A stretch of DNA of 64,000 nucleotides, taken from positions 77,970,364 to 78,034,363 of the forward strand of contig NC_081184.1 in assembly GCF_029867415.1 (NCBI RefSeq). Direction: 5' to 3'. Numbering within the stretch: position 1 is the first letter of the stretch; each line of letters starts with the position of its first letter. The notes beneath the pieces were generated by a model, which worked only from the letters and a program-made list of their open reading frames with translations, made no database searches and was not told the DNA's origin. Of the stretch, positions 1 through 12,359 are shown in pieces. Origin of the DNA: Vicia villosa (taxonomy: Eukaryota > Streptophyta > Magnoliopsida > Fabales > Fabaceae). The position numbers and the translations under genes were made by a program.

Positions 1-2221
<2,221 letters not shown>

Positions 2222-3563
2222 TTTTTGGGGAGGGTCGGCGGAAAAGAGGAAAACGCATTGGGTTAGTTGGAGCGATGTTTGCTTACCGGTTGAAAAATGG
2301 GGTCTTGGTTTGCGGAGAATAGAAGATTTTAATCTGGCCCTTTTATTTAAATGGAAGTGGAGAATACTTCAAGACTCCAATTCATTATGGTATCGTATTT
2401 TGAAGGCTCGATATGTCAATATTAGACTTCAAGTGATTAAGAACGGAGGAAAAATGCTTAAAAGGAACTCTTGTTCGGCGTGGTGGGCGGATATTTGTGC
2501 GTTGGAGAAAAAGCTCCCGGAGGAGTATTTTGCGAAATTCTATTTTTTTCGTTTGGGAAATGGCTTTTCTACATCCTTTTGGCATTCTCATTGGAATGAT
2601 GGAGGATCTCTTAAGGACCGTTTCCCGGCTCTGTTCAAAGGTTTTGTTTTGCAGGATGTATCTGTCGCTAGCATGAGAGGTTGGAACAACGATTATTGGC
2701 AGTGGAGCAATCTCGGAGTGCAACTACCAGCCACCCCGGAAGCTGCTGCGGACTGCCAATAGTTGCAGCAAGTGTTGCTCCAGCGCCGCCCAACCGGGAA
2801 TTCAGCCGATTCGGTTCAGTGGCGGTTGTCTTCTAACGGTTGTTTTTCGGTAGCGTCTTGTTACTCGGCATTATGTGAGAGGTATGCTAATTTTGGTCTG
2901 CCTAATCGATATGATTACTCCTTTTCTTCTATTTGGAAAGTTGACGTGCCTCTTAAAGTGAGAGCTTTTGGTTGGAGATGTCTTCTCAATAGAATTCCTA
3001 CAAAGGACTCTCTTAATCTTAGAGGAATAATTCCCTCTTCATCTAGTCTTGATTGCGTTTTTTGTGATGAAGTTACCGAATTGTCGAATCATTCGCTTTT
3101 GTATTGCAGTAAAGTGGTGGATGTTTGGAAGGAAATGACCGATTGGTTGGGATTGGAATTCCAAGTGATTCATGACTTCAAAGAAAGTTTTTGTAGGTGG
3201 AGCGGTATTTGTTATAGTTTGAAAATTAATAATAGTAAGGCGGGAAGCGTTTGGTTGGCTATTGTTTGGAGCATTTGGCTATGTAGGAACGACATCATTT
3301 TTAAGAACTACGGTTTGAATGCTAGAGATGTCGTTTGGGGATGCAAAACTTTGTTATGGAGGTGGTCTTTTATGGGGAAAATTAATCATCCTAATTGTAA
3401 CTTTTATGAGTTTAGCAAAAACCCTTTGTTATACTTAAGATAGGTTCTATTTAGTGAGTAATTTTCTTTTATTTTAGGCTTATTTTAGCCCCCCTCTTAT
3501 AATTTTGTTTGGATCTTTTGATCCCTTTCTATATATCTTGATTAAAAATAAAATAAAATAAAA
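2222..3563 (+). mobile_element. 5'-truncated L1-type LINE fragment
   Basis: This is the 3' end of a plant non-LTR retrotransposon. It begins abruptly after a T run, in the middle of ORF2 (thumb/linker region just downstream of the RT), and runs through the zinc-binding C-terminal domain, a ~120 bp 3' UTR and an A-rich tail of TAAAA units (about 3542-3563). 5' truncation is the usual result of incomplete target-primed reverse transcription. I could not find convincing target-site duplications. It resembles, but is not a copy of, the larger LINE at 8538-14640. Confidence 0.85.
2226..3443 (+). pseudogene. LINE ORF2 C-terminal part (zf-RVT), one nonsense codon
   Basis: The frame opens with a WGG...THWVSW...WGLGLRR segment typical of the region between plant LINE RT and its C-terminal zinc domain. 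It continues through LLFKWKWRIL and ends with the zf-RVT signature: LKVRAFGWRCLLNRIPTKD, then CVFC, H and C ligands in the CxxC...H...C arrangement (about 3050-3115), then SIWLCRNDIIF. A single in-frame TAG at 2760-2762 splits an otherwise continuous frame, so one point mutation separates the two open halves. Endonuclease and RT catalytic parts are absent, so it cannot be autonomous. The family assignment is confident; there is no sign of host co-option. Confidence 0.85.
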
Positions 3564-4504
3564 GCAACAGTTGCCACCATCGAAAAAGAGAAAATATCAG
3601 GAAAAAATTAGACTCATCTCAGAGACATGTTTTTATGCAATAATCAAATTGTATATTTTTATTATTATTGGAGACTAAATTATATCTTTAAATTTATTGA
3701 TAGGGATCTAATTGTTCATTTTAGGTTGTTATCGGTAGTTATACTTGTTAAAAAACAAATATATAAATGTGTGTAGCAATTCGTAACTTGTAAGGATTAC
3801 CGGTGACTTTAGTATTTCTATAGGGTTAGAAAAAAATTCAAGAAGGTGAGAAACTTAATTTTTGAAAGTTCTTTATGTGAATATGAGAATATCTTCCCTC
3901 ATTTTAAGAATTGGTTATTTTAAGAGGCTTTTTGGGCCTAGGCGAAAACCAGAAAGTGGTTTGCTCTAGCTTCATGACCAAGGAATATGGTCATGAAAAT
4001 AGTATTTGGCCTCATTGAATTATGGGGAAAATGGTTCTCTACATTTGACAGACCCTCAGTCAATTGGTATTTGAGACACATAACCCCCACTTTCCAATAC
4101 GAAAGGGGCTATTCGGACGGTCCAATATAAATTGGACGACTAGGTATAATAGTCAAGCAGGTATTACTCCTCACCTAACGCCATGGGTCAAGCAGTCAAT
4201 GACTTAGGGTCATACATGTTGGACAAGTGACTTCAGGCACAAGGGGAGAGAGGTGAATTGTGGTATTTTGAATTCACGATTACTTTACTGGTTTTCTCAA
4301 TTATGCTTTAAATCGTGTTACCAATTTCTCAAGAATAGAGTAATTAATAGTGGAACTAAGTACATTAAAATTAAATAGTTGAAATTAAAGAGGATAAGGG
4401 TTAGAGAGTTTGCACCAAAGAGTTTTCTAGGTTTGACTGAACATTGGCCTTATCCTGTCCCCCCGGAAGAGATTATCTTGAGATTTTAACTATAAACTTT
4501 GAGC
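3564..4504. other. intergenic DNA, no gene recognised
   Basis: No coding region can be supported. The stretch 3890-4240 is less AT-rich than its surroundings, and the AGGGGAGAGAGGTGAATTG motif near 4240 resembles sequence common in plant retroelement debris, but I cannot assign a family. Confidence 0.5.
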
Positions 4505-5125
4505 TAACTACGTCCATAGCTTTCTACTATGATTATCGATTAATGTGACAAAATATGTATTGCCACCAATCAAATCAACTTGCATCAGTTTACACACATC
4601 GAAATACACCACCTCAATGTGACACTTGGTTCTACAACCTACATCCTTGTCGAATCTCCCCTTATGTCACTTCTCTTGCATACATTCTTCACATATTTCG
4701 GCCGCTGTTAATCAATGATAGCCTTGTTATATTCCATTATTTTGCAATTCATTGAGATCTATAAAATCCAAGTTCAAATGCCCAAGCTTATAATTCCATA
4801 ACCACTCTTCTTGACTATCCGCTGTAGCAAGACATCTATGCTCCTTAACCTTCAAATAAACCTTGAAAGTTCTATTGGAAGCCATAAGATCTTGTAGAAT
4901 CAAAACCTCGTTTGCATCCATAATGTGTAACACCTTATTCTCCATATGAATCTTGTAACTCTTCACAAACAATTGGCCAACACATAGAAGGTTACACTTA
5001 ATTCCAGGAATATACAACAACTATTTTATCAAAAAATGCCTATCATCTCTTCTCTTAATTAATTCATCACCGATCTCTCCCGCCGTTAGAGTGGTATCCT
5101 CCACAAATATCAATTTGTTCTTCAT
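4505..5125 (-). pseudogene. Ty1/copia pol fragment (GAG-pre-integrase to integrase N-terminus)
   Basis: Read on the minus strand, this gives the stretch between protease and integrase of a Tork/Tnt1-like copia polyprotein: LYIPGIKCNLLCVGQL, then EHRCLATA, the EEWLWNYKLGHLNL box with the integrase zinc-ligand His, a downstream CEEC zinc pair, and the start of the integrase core (near VVYFDVC and GGNTYFVTLIDNHSRKLWT). Several in-frame stops and no LTRs nearby mark it as dead. Gag, most of the integrase, RT and RNase H are missing. The complete little copia element at 5169-6759 begins just outside this fragment, in the opposite orientation, so it probably inserted into or next to it. Confidence 0.8.
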
Positions 5126-5168
5126 GGCACGATTGATTGTAATAAATTAATATTTTCTCCCTGTCATA

Positions 5169-5421
5169 TAATGGACCAACAGAATCAAATGCAATAATCA
5201 AGCAATAAAGAATAATTTGAATTAGTCATCAAATATTAAAGGAGAGTTATTTGGTTATTATTAGCATTTAGAGGCGTATAACTCTGTCAAGCAGTAACAG
5301 CCAGTGAGCAAAAGTTTAGGCTAAATTCAAGCATTTTCTATTCATTTCTCATTATGTATTATAGGTATATATAATGTTGTATATCTCTGTAAAATTCAAT
5401 TTAGAAATACATACTCTTATA
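5169..5421 (+). repeat. 5' LTR of small copia element
   Basis: 253 bp, starting TAATGGACCAAC and ending ATACTCTTATA. It is repeated at 6508-6759 with scattered substitutions and a 1-bp indel. The ends were set by matching the two copies and by the flanking TCATA duplication. Confidence 0.9.
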
Positions 5422-5433
5422 TGGTATCAGAGC
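5422..5433 (+). other. primer-binding site, initiator tRNA-Met type
   Basis: TGGTATCAGAGC immediately follows the 5' LTR. This is the standard copia PBS, complementary to the 3' end of initiator methionyl-tRNA. Confidence 0.9.
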
Positions 5434-5458
5434 ATGGCATGACTCTCTGAAGGAATTT

Positions 5459-6523
5459 ATTATCGTGTATGGATTTCAAACAAGCAAAAGTGATCCATCC
5501 TTGTTCATTTATCACTCGGGTGATACTAAGGCTTATTTTCTAGTCTATGTAGATGACTTGCTGCTCACCGGTAACAACTCTACATTCCTTCAAAGCTTCA
5601 TCGAGTCACTATCTCAACGATTTTCGTTGAAAAATATGGGACAACATCACTACTTTCTGGGTATTTAAATAATACCAACAAGCTCTGGAATTTTTCTTTC
5701 TCAACACCGGTACATTCGTGACCTCTTACAAAAGTTTGACATGGAGGGGGCGAAACCATCTCCCACACCACTTTCCTCCACAGCTGTGCTACAACTTCAC
5801 GATGGTACATCATGCACCGATGCCACGGAGTTTCGTAGAATTATTGGAGGACTTCAGTACCTTAATCTTACTCGTCCAGACTTGTCATATTGCATCAATA
5901 AGCTGTCCTAATTTATGCATAAGCCAACCTCCCTTCACTTACAGCACTTGAAACGCATCCTTCGGTATATCAAACAAACCATTAATCATGGTCTTACGCT
6001 ACAAAAAACTTCCGCAAACAATTTATTAGCATACTCTGATGCAGATTGGGGTGGGAACAATGATGATCACACATCTACCTCAGCTTATATCATTTTCTTT
6101 GGAGGCGACCCAATTTCGTGGCTCTCAAGAAAGCAAAGAACTGTTGCACGGTCATCTACTGAGGCTGAATATCATGCAGTTGCTACTGCTACCACTGAGA
6201 CCATGTGGCTACAAAACTTACTTCATGAGCTAAGAATACCCATACATGAACCTCCACGACTACTGTATGACAATGTGGGTGCCATATACCTTTGGTCCAA
6301 TCCTGTACTTCATTCAAGAATGAAACATATATCATTAGATTATCATTTTGTTAGGGAACAGGTTCAAACCAACAAGCTCATCGTAACACATGTGTCTACC
6401 AAGGATCACCTGGCAGATTTACTTACTAAACCACTTCCCACAACCAAGTTCACTGAACTCATGACCAAGATAAAGGTCATTGATGGAACCTTCATCTCGA
6501 GGGGGCGTAATGGACCAACATAA
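5459..6523 (+). pseudogene. copia RT C-terminus plus RNase H remnant
   Basis: The first part (to 5668) contains YVDDLLLTG, the RT active-site box, and continues to the YFLGI motif. Frame changes and stops then follow across 5668-5915, where weaker copia motifs are still legible in another frame. The last part (5915-6523) is the RNase H region: RILRYIKQ, SDADWGG, the WLSRKQ and SSTEAEY boxes, LHSRMKHI and the C-terminal DLLTKPLP. The RNase H frame is open for ~200 codons and reads into the 3' LTR. The sequence before 5459 has no pol similarity, so the internal deletion junction lies between the PBS and about 5460. Confidence 0.88.
6500..6507 (+). other. polypurine tract of small copia element
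   Basis: AGGGGGCG directly before the 3' LTR, in the position used to prime plus-strand DNA synthesis. Confidence 0.8.
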
Positions 6524-6759
6524 TCAAATGCAATAATCAAGCAATAAAGAATAATTTGAATCAGTCATCAAATATTAAAGGAGAGTTATTTGGTTATTAT
6601 TAGCATTTAGAGGCATATAACTCTGTCAAGCAGTACAGCCAGTGAACAAAAGTTTAGGCTAAATTCAAGCATTTTCTATTCAATTCTCAATATGTATTAT
6701 AGGTATATATACTATTGTATATCTCTGTAAAATTCATTTTAGAAATACATACTCTTATA
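6508..6759 (+). repeat. 3' LTR of small copia element
   Basis: 252 bp, the partner of 5169-5421. It is followed at once by the TCATA target duplication. Confidence 0.9.
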
Positions 6760-6976
6760 TCATATGCGTTTAACATCCGGAAACCAAATATCATTGATCG
6801 TTGCACTGCACATCAAAATGCAACCAATTACATACACAATAATTAGCTTTTACTTTTTTTATTCACTTAACTAATAGTATAAGTTAGTTGCGGTGAAGTT
6901 ATTTAACAAATTTTTATTTAGTTCTAAAATATTTCAAAACATGAAAAGGTGTTCTTGGATCCAAATGTCTCCCAAT

Positions 6977-7625
6977 TAGGGGTGGGAATAGGCCAGACTG
7001 ACTAACAAGGACCTACGGCCTAGCCTACATAGATTCAGGCTAGGCTAGTTTTTTTATTCAAATAGAAAAGACCTAAAATTTTTTAAAAGCCTATTTAGCT
7101 AAAAAAGTTAGGCCACAGGCCATACAAAAAGTCTTTTAAGCCTAGTAGGCTGGCCTATTTAAATATATATGAAAATTGTAATTATTATTATAATATTGTA
7201 TTCATACTTTGAATTAAAATACAAAAATCAAGCTTAGTCATTTTAATGAACGAATGAAAATTAACTGCAAAAACTTTATGAACAATGTCTTAGATTGTTT
7301 TCTTAAGTTCTCTAAAACAAATTGTATCAAAAAATTTATGTTAATAAGTAAACTTGAATAAGTCAACACAAATAAGTATTTAGTCTTGTTGATCTTTTAA
7401 TTTGTTAGTCTATTTAAATATTAGTTGAATTTCTTATTTACCAATGCTCAAATAAAATAGGCTTTTATGTAGGCTCTTGGAGCAAATAGGCCTTTGAAAA
7501 TGCCAGACTTAGGCCTAAAAATAAATCTTTGATAGACCATAGACCAGACTTAAGCTTTGAAATTTTTGACGGGCTAGACTCGGATTTGGCAAAACCTAAC
7601 TAGGCCCAGCCTATTCCCACCCCTA
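6977..7625. mobile_element. hAT-like MITE
   Basis: A 649-bp element bounded by inverted termini: TAGGGGTGGGAATAGGC on the left, and on the right CCTATTCCCACCCCTA, which is its reverse complement at the end. Subterminal sequence is rich in AGGCCTA-type words in both orientations. Flanking octamers CTCCCAAT (6969-6976) and CTCTCAAC (7626-7633) match at six of eight positions, which fits a decayed 8-bp hAT duplication. There is no transposase frame, so it is non-autonomous. The superfamily is inferred from TIR and TSD form. Confidence 0.75.
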
Positions 7626-7633
7626 CTCTCAAC

Positions 7634-8009
7634 ATAGGACTTTAGTTCAATATCAGGTGATGGATCTTCGTAAGTCTTCCATTGATGTAAATTGTTTCAA
7701 ATTTCATTAATATTTTTTTGTCTTTTAAAAAAAAATATTCCTATCCAAAAAAAAAACTTACTATATTTTCACACCTAAAAAGATCTTTAATATAACATCG
7801 ATGATTGAGAATATGCTACTTGTTCAATCATTTTCAAAAGTTCATATATTTAATTCTTCTGATATCTTATATGAGAAATGAGAACTATTAATATTAATTT
7901 TTAAATTTATTAATACTTAAAATTGTAATAAATAAAATAAATTAAGATGTACATGATTATTTCTAAATAAATATAACACTCATTTAATATTTGAAATTGC
8001 TGATTATCT
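7634..8009. other. AT-rich spacer, nothing recognised
   Basis: About 375 bp between two MITEs, with long A runs (around 7730-7760) and no supported coding sequence or repeat. Confidence 0.6.
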
Positions 8010-8018
8010 TAAATCAAA

Positions 8019-8325
8019 GGCTAAATTACAGTTTTGGTCCCCCTGTTTTAGGTTTTTCACGATTTTAGTCCTCCTATTTTCTTTTTAAATAGTTTTGGTA
8101 CCCCATCTCAATTTTATCCATGAACAGTACATGTCCGTACATGAACAGTACATGTCCGTACATGAACAGTACATGTCCGTATATGAACAGTACATGTCCG
8201 TATATGAACAGTGCATGAACAGTTGCATCAAAATTGGGATGTGGACCAAAACTGTTTAAAAGGAAAATAGGGGGACCAAAATCGTGGAAAAACCAAAACA
8301 AAGGGACAAAAACTGTAATTTAGCC
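8019..8325. mobile_element. MULE-type MITE with perfect 9-bp TSD
   Basis: A 307-bp element with terminal inverted repeats of about 25 bp: GGCTAAATTACAGTTTTGGT on the left and its near-perfect reverse complement, ending CTGTAATTTAGCC, on the right. It is flanked by exact 9-bp direct repeats TAAATCAAA (8010-8018 and 8326-8334). A 9-bp duplication is the hallmark of Mutator-like transposition. The arms also carry a second inverted pair (GATTTTAGTCCTCC near 8062 against GGGGGACCAAAATC near 8270). It encodes no protein; reading frames across it are products of the internal repeat. Confidence 0.88.
8119..8222. repeat. 21-bp minisatellite inside the MITE
   Basis: About five tandem copies of a 21-bp unit containing ATGAACAGTACATGTCCGTA. 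The last copies diverge (GTATATGAACAG, GTGCATGAACAG). The array forms the loop between the element's inverted arms. Confidence 0.9.
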
Positions 8326-8610
8326 TAAATCAAAATAGTAAATATTTTATTTTATTTTCCCTTTTTAGGTCCCTTATTTTATTAAGGTCCAAAATAGAAA
8401 TTTATAATCGTAGCGATTTTATTTTCTAATACATAATAACATTGACAGTTTAAATTAATATATTATTGTTTTTTTTAGTATAAGGATAATACATTTTTAA
8501 AGATTAGTTTTAAATAAAAAAATTTATAACTAATATAATTTTTTTAATAAGCAATTGATTATAAAGCTCGCACTAGGGGTGCAACCCTTACAAAAACACA
8601 GTAAAATGTT

Positions 8611-11600
8611 TTAACAAGATAAAGGGAGTTTAAACCATTCATAATAAATAGATCTAAACTTATGGTAACCATTGTACAACCATCTCCAAGAAAGAAAGAT
8701 GATATTGGAACAAACCACATCATAGCAAAAAGATTCCCCCTCCAAAATAATTGCATTCCTTATAAGCCAAATACTCCAAATTATAGCTATCCAAATAATA
8801 TTGATCTTCACCCTATGGTTTGCATTCTTCACCTTTTCCTGAATTAAGCCAAAATCCAAGAACTCCTCGCCGTTGACTGCTTCCAGATAACCCAACCAAC
8901 CATACACGCTTTTCCAAATATCTTTCACTATATGACAATTAAAAAAGAGATGAGAGAAATTCTCTGGATGCATACCGCAAAAAACACAATCCAAATTATC
9001 CAAGTTCCCCATTCCCCTTTTCAAGAGATTATCTTTAGAAGGAATTCTTCCGACAAAAAATCTCCACGCAAAAACTTTCATTTTAGGAGGAATTTTGAGA
9101 TTCCACATCACCTTCAACAACTTGATAACATTAGGAGCCCAAGCAAAAGTTTGGGAAACACTAAAAATGTTGGAAATGCTAGCCACCATAAAATAATTCT
9201 CTGAATTGATACACCACAAAAACCCGTCATTCTCCGCCACGTTAAGCTGCACGGTGTCCAGCTCGCTGCAGAGGCGAGCCCAGCCAGCGTTGTCTAGAAC
9301 AGCCGCTGCTGCAGCAGCCGAAACTCCACTGCTGCCGGACAACAATTCTGGCGTCCACTTGTACCTACCATTTTCCAACAACATCAAATCCGCAACCGCA
9401 CAATTTTTGATGGTTGACATATCAAACAATTCCGGGAAAGACTCGCGAAGAGATTGATCTCCCAACCAAAAATTATGCCAAAAAAGAGTGTCTTTTCCGT
9501 TTTTACAATTGCACTTGTAACATCCGGAGAAACCATTAACAACAAACTCGTCAAGAAAATAATTATTGTTAATGTCCCTCCACCAAATAGAGTCATCTTT
9601 GCAACACATTTCCCCTCTCGGAGCTTGCACCTTTAGCTTTGGATAGTGATACCTCAACAATAAAAATCTACTCCAAATAGCATTATCCTCCTTCAAAATC
9701 CTCCACTTCCATTTTAGAAGAAAAGCCTTATTAACCTCCCCTACATCTCTCACACCTAAGCCACCCTTCTCCTTTGGTTTGCAAACCTTATCCCATTTCA
9801 CCCAATGAATACTCTTTTTATCTACTTTCCCGCTCCATAAAAAATTGCTTTGAAGCCTTCCAATCTCTTCTAAGACCTTCCCCGGAGCTTTGTAAAAGGA
9901 TAGAGTAAACGTTGGGATAACATTTAAAACCGCATTTATAAGAGTGACTCTACGTCCCTTAGATATATTCCTTCATTTCCAAAATGAAAGTCTACTCCTA
10001 ATTTTATTTATCACCTCCGCCCAAACATTCTTCTTTCTAGGACTCTCCCCCACCAAGACTCCTAAAAATTTGAAACGGATCTCACCTTTCTTGCAAGAAA
10101 GAAACGCCATTGCCGAATTGAAGAGCCACTCCCATTCACTGACTCCCAATATATTACTCTTAGAGAAATTAATTTTCAAACCCGAGACTAACTCAAAACC
10201 TCTCAACAAAATTTTCATGTTCCAAAGATTGTCGTAAGTAGCCTCCCCAAGTATTATAGTGTCATCCACGAATTGTAAAACATCCACAAAATCCTCCATT
10301 CCGTACTTGAAAGGTTTGAATTCCCCAACTTCTACCGATTTTCTCACAAGAGCGGTTAAACCCTCCATAGCTAGAACAAAGAGAAACGGAGACAACGGAT
10401 CACCTTGTCTCAAACCTTTTTGCACCTTGAAATCCTTTGTTGCACTCTCATTGACTAAAACAGACATGTGATTCGTGAAGATGCAAGACTCCATCCATTT
10501 CATCCATCTAACCCCAAAACCCATCTTCCTCATCATCTCTCTAATGTATTCCCAAGAAACGGAATCATAAGCCTTTTCGAAATCCACCTTAAGCAAAAGA
10601 CAACTTTTTTTCTTTCTTCTAGACAAATCAATTATCTCATTCACCAATAAAACTCCATCCATCATATTCCTACCTGGCACAAAAGTGGTTTGGTTGTTGG
10701 AAACCAAACTACCTATAACAACTTTCAATCTAGCCGCCAAGATTTTCGCTAAAATCTTGTAAATACTTCCCACCAAACAAATGGGGCGGTACTCGCCTAT
10801 ATTTTGGGGATTGGTGTTCTTAGGGATCAACGCTATAAAAGAAGAAGATATTGATTTCACAAGAGTACCTTTTGCATGGAAGTCATTGCAAAGTCTAACA
10901 AGGTCCTCTCGGATTACCAACCAAAATTACTTCTAGAACTCTAGAGGAAAACCATCAGGACCTGCACTTTAGTTGCCATCACACGCCCAAATAGCCTCCT
11001 TGATTTCCATCATGGTAAGTGGTCTCTCAAGATCCATGCTCTCCGATCGGTTTAATTCTTTCAACGACAACCCGCTAAGATTTGGTCTCCCCACCACTTC
11101 TTCTTTGTAAAAAGACTTGAAATGGTTGAAAATGAAATCTTTAACCTCACTAACTTCTTCCAATCTTCCCCTTCTAGAATCAAGAGCGCACAAAGAGTTC
11201 CTCCTACGTCTATCTTTTAGAGAATTGTGAAAAAACGAGTGTTGCAATCACCTTCGGATATCCAAAGTTGTCTAGATTTTTGGCGGAGCAAGCATTCTTT
11301 TTTATTAAGGTTATCCCAAAACTCAATAGCTGCTCTTGATCTTTCGAGAACCACCTCCTCCAGAACATTACCTGCAAAATGAGCAAAATTGTTTTCTAAA
11401 AAATTCATCTCTTTTCCCGCGTTATCAATTTTGAGACCCATCCACCCGAAGACATCCTTGTTCCACTTAGCTATATGACCTTTAAGAAATTTCAATTTTT
11501 CTACCAAACAATAATCTCCTCTCCCCTTCACCGACATCTTTTTCCACTCCAATTACACAAAATTAAAGAAGCTACCATGATCAAACCAAAGATTATTGAA

Positions 11601-12329
11601 CCTAAATGGTTTCGGGCCCCAATTCCTCTTATTATCTTTAATCCAAATTGGCGCGTGATCGGATACATCGCTTTCCCCAATAGATTGACCTTCCACCTTC
11701 CAATCTACTATGAATTTGTCCGATAGAAGAATTCTATCCAATCTGCTCATCGCTCTACCACTTCTATTGCTCCAAGTGAACTTTCCTCCTAAAGTTGGGG
11801 GGGTTCACCAAATCCATCTCCTCTATGAACTCCTTGAAAGCTTTGATCTCCTTTCTATAATCCTTATTAGAAATACTAACTCTTTCTTCCAATGAGGTTA
11901 TAGAATTAAAATCCCCTCCTAAACACCAAGATCCAACAAAACTATTCTTCTTTATTTCTGATAACCTCCCCCATGTTTTCAATCTAATAATGTTGTCACA
12001 CGATACGTAAATGTTGACAAAATAAATCTGCCTCCCTTCCTTTTCCACACAAATACCAACAAAACCTTATCCTCTAAAGCTATAAGTGATCGAAAAGAAA
12101 TATTTCCTCCACAGAATTATCATCCCTCCCGAAGCACCAACCGCATCCGAATGGGACCATTCGACCGAAGCATCTCCCACAGCTGTCTGACAATATCCAA
12201 CTGCACTCCCCTAAGTTTTGTTTCTTGTAAAAAAGCTATATCCACCTGACAGTTTTGAATGTTAAAGCCCATTCTCTTCCTCTTCACTAAGCTACCACCA
12301 CCTCTCATATTTAGGAAATAAATATTCAT
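8611..12329 (-). pseudogene. LINE ORF2: endonuclease, reverse transcriptase, zf-RVT
   Basis: Domain order in the direction of translation: AP-like endonuclease (start LNMRGGG near 12320; QETK near 12215; GDFN near 11915; SDHAPI near 11645), a linker, RT (10969-9973: IALIPK, RPICLVGSIYKI, FVPGRNMMDG, KVDFEKAYDSVSW, GLRQGDPLSPFLF, active site FVDDT where FADD is usual), thumb, and the zf-RVT C-terminus (9801-8611: FAWRFFVGRIPSKD, CVFCG...H...C, SIWLIRNAII). Reading is broken by at least three frame changes (near 12080, 11755 and 11240) and by in-frame stops near 11553, 10970-10920 and 9973. The 8611-9801 and 9973-10920 blocks are each fully open. The intact protein would have RNA-dependent DNA polymerase and nicking activity for target-primed insertion. 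Confidence 0.88.
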
Positions 12330-12359
12330 GGCAACTGATTATTATTCCCCTTTAACACC

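Larger units (their letters stand above)
5169..6759 (+). mobile_element. internally deleted Ty1/copia LTR retrotransposon
   Basis: A 1,591-bp element with both LTRs, a primer-binding site directly after the 5' LTR, a purine tract directly before the 3' LTR, and flanking TCATA duplications (5164-5168 and 6760-6764). Only the C-terminal end of RT and RNase H remain between the LTRs; gag, protease, integrase and most of RT are deleted. The LTRs differ at about ten positions in ~253 bp by eye, so insertion is much older than the SIRE or 15.8 kb elements in this window. It could move only with enzymes supplied in trans. Confidence 0.92.

Noticed and set aside
4555..4755. Plus-strand 66-codon frame
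   Set aside because: Shadow of the minus-strand copia integrase fragment.
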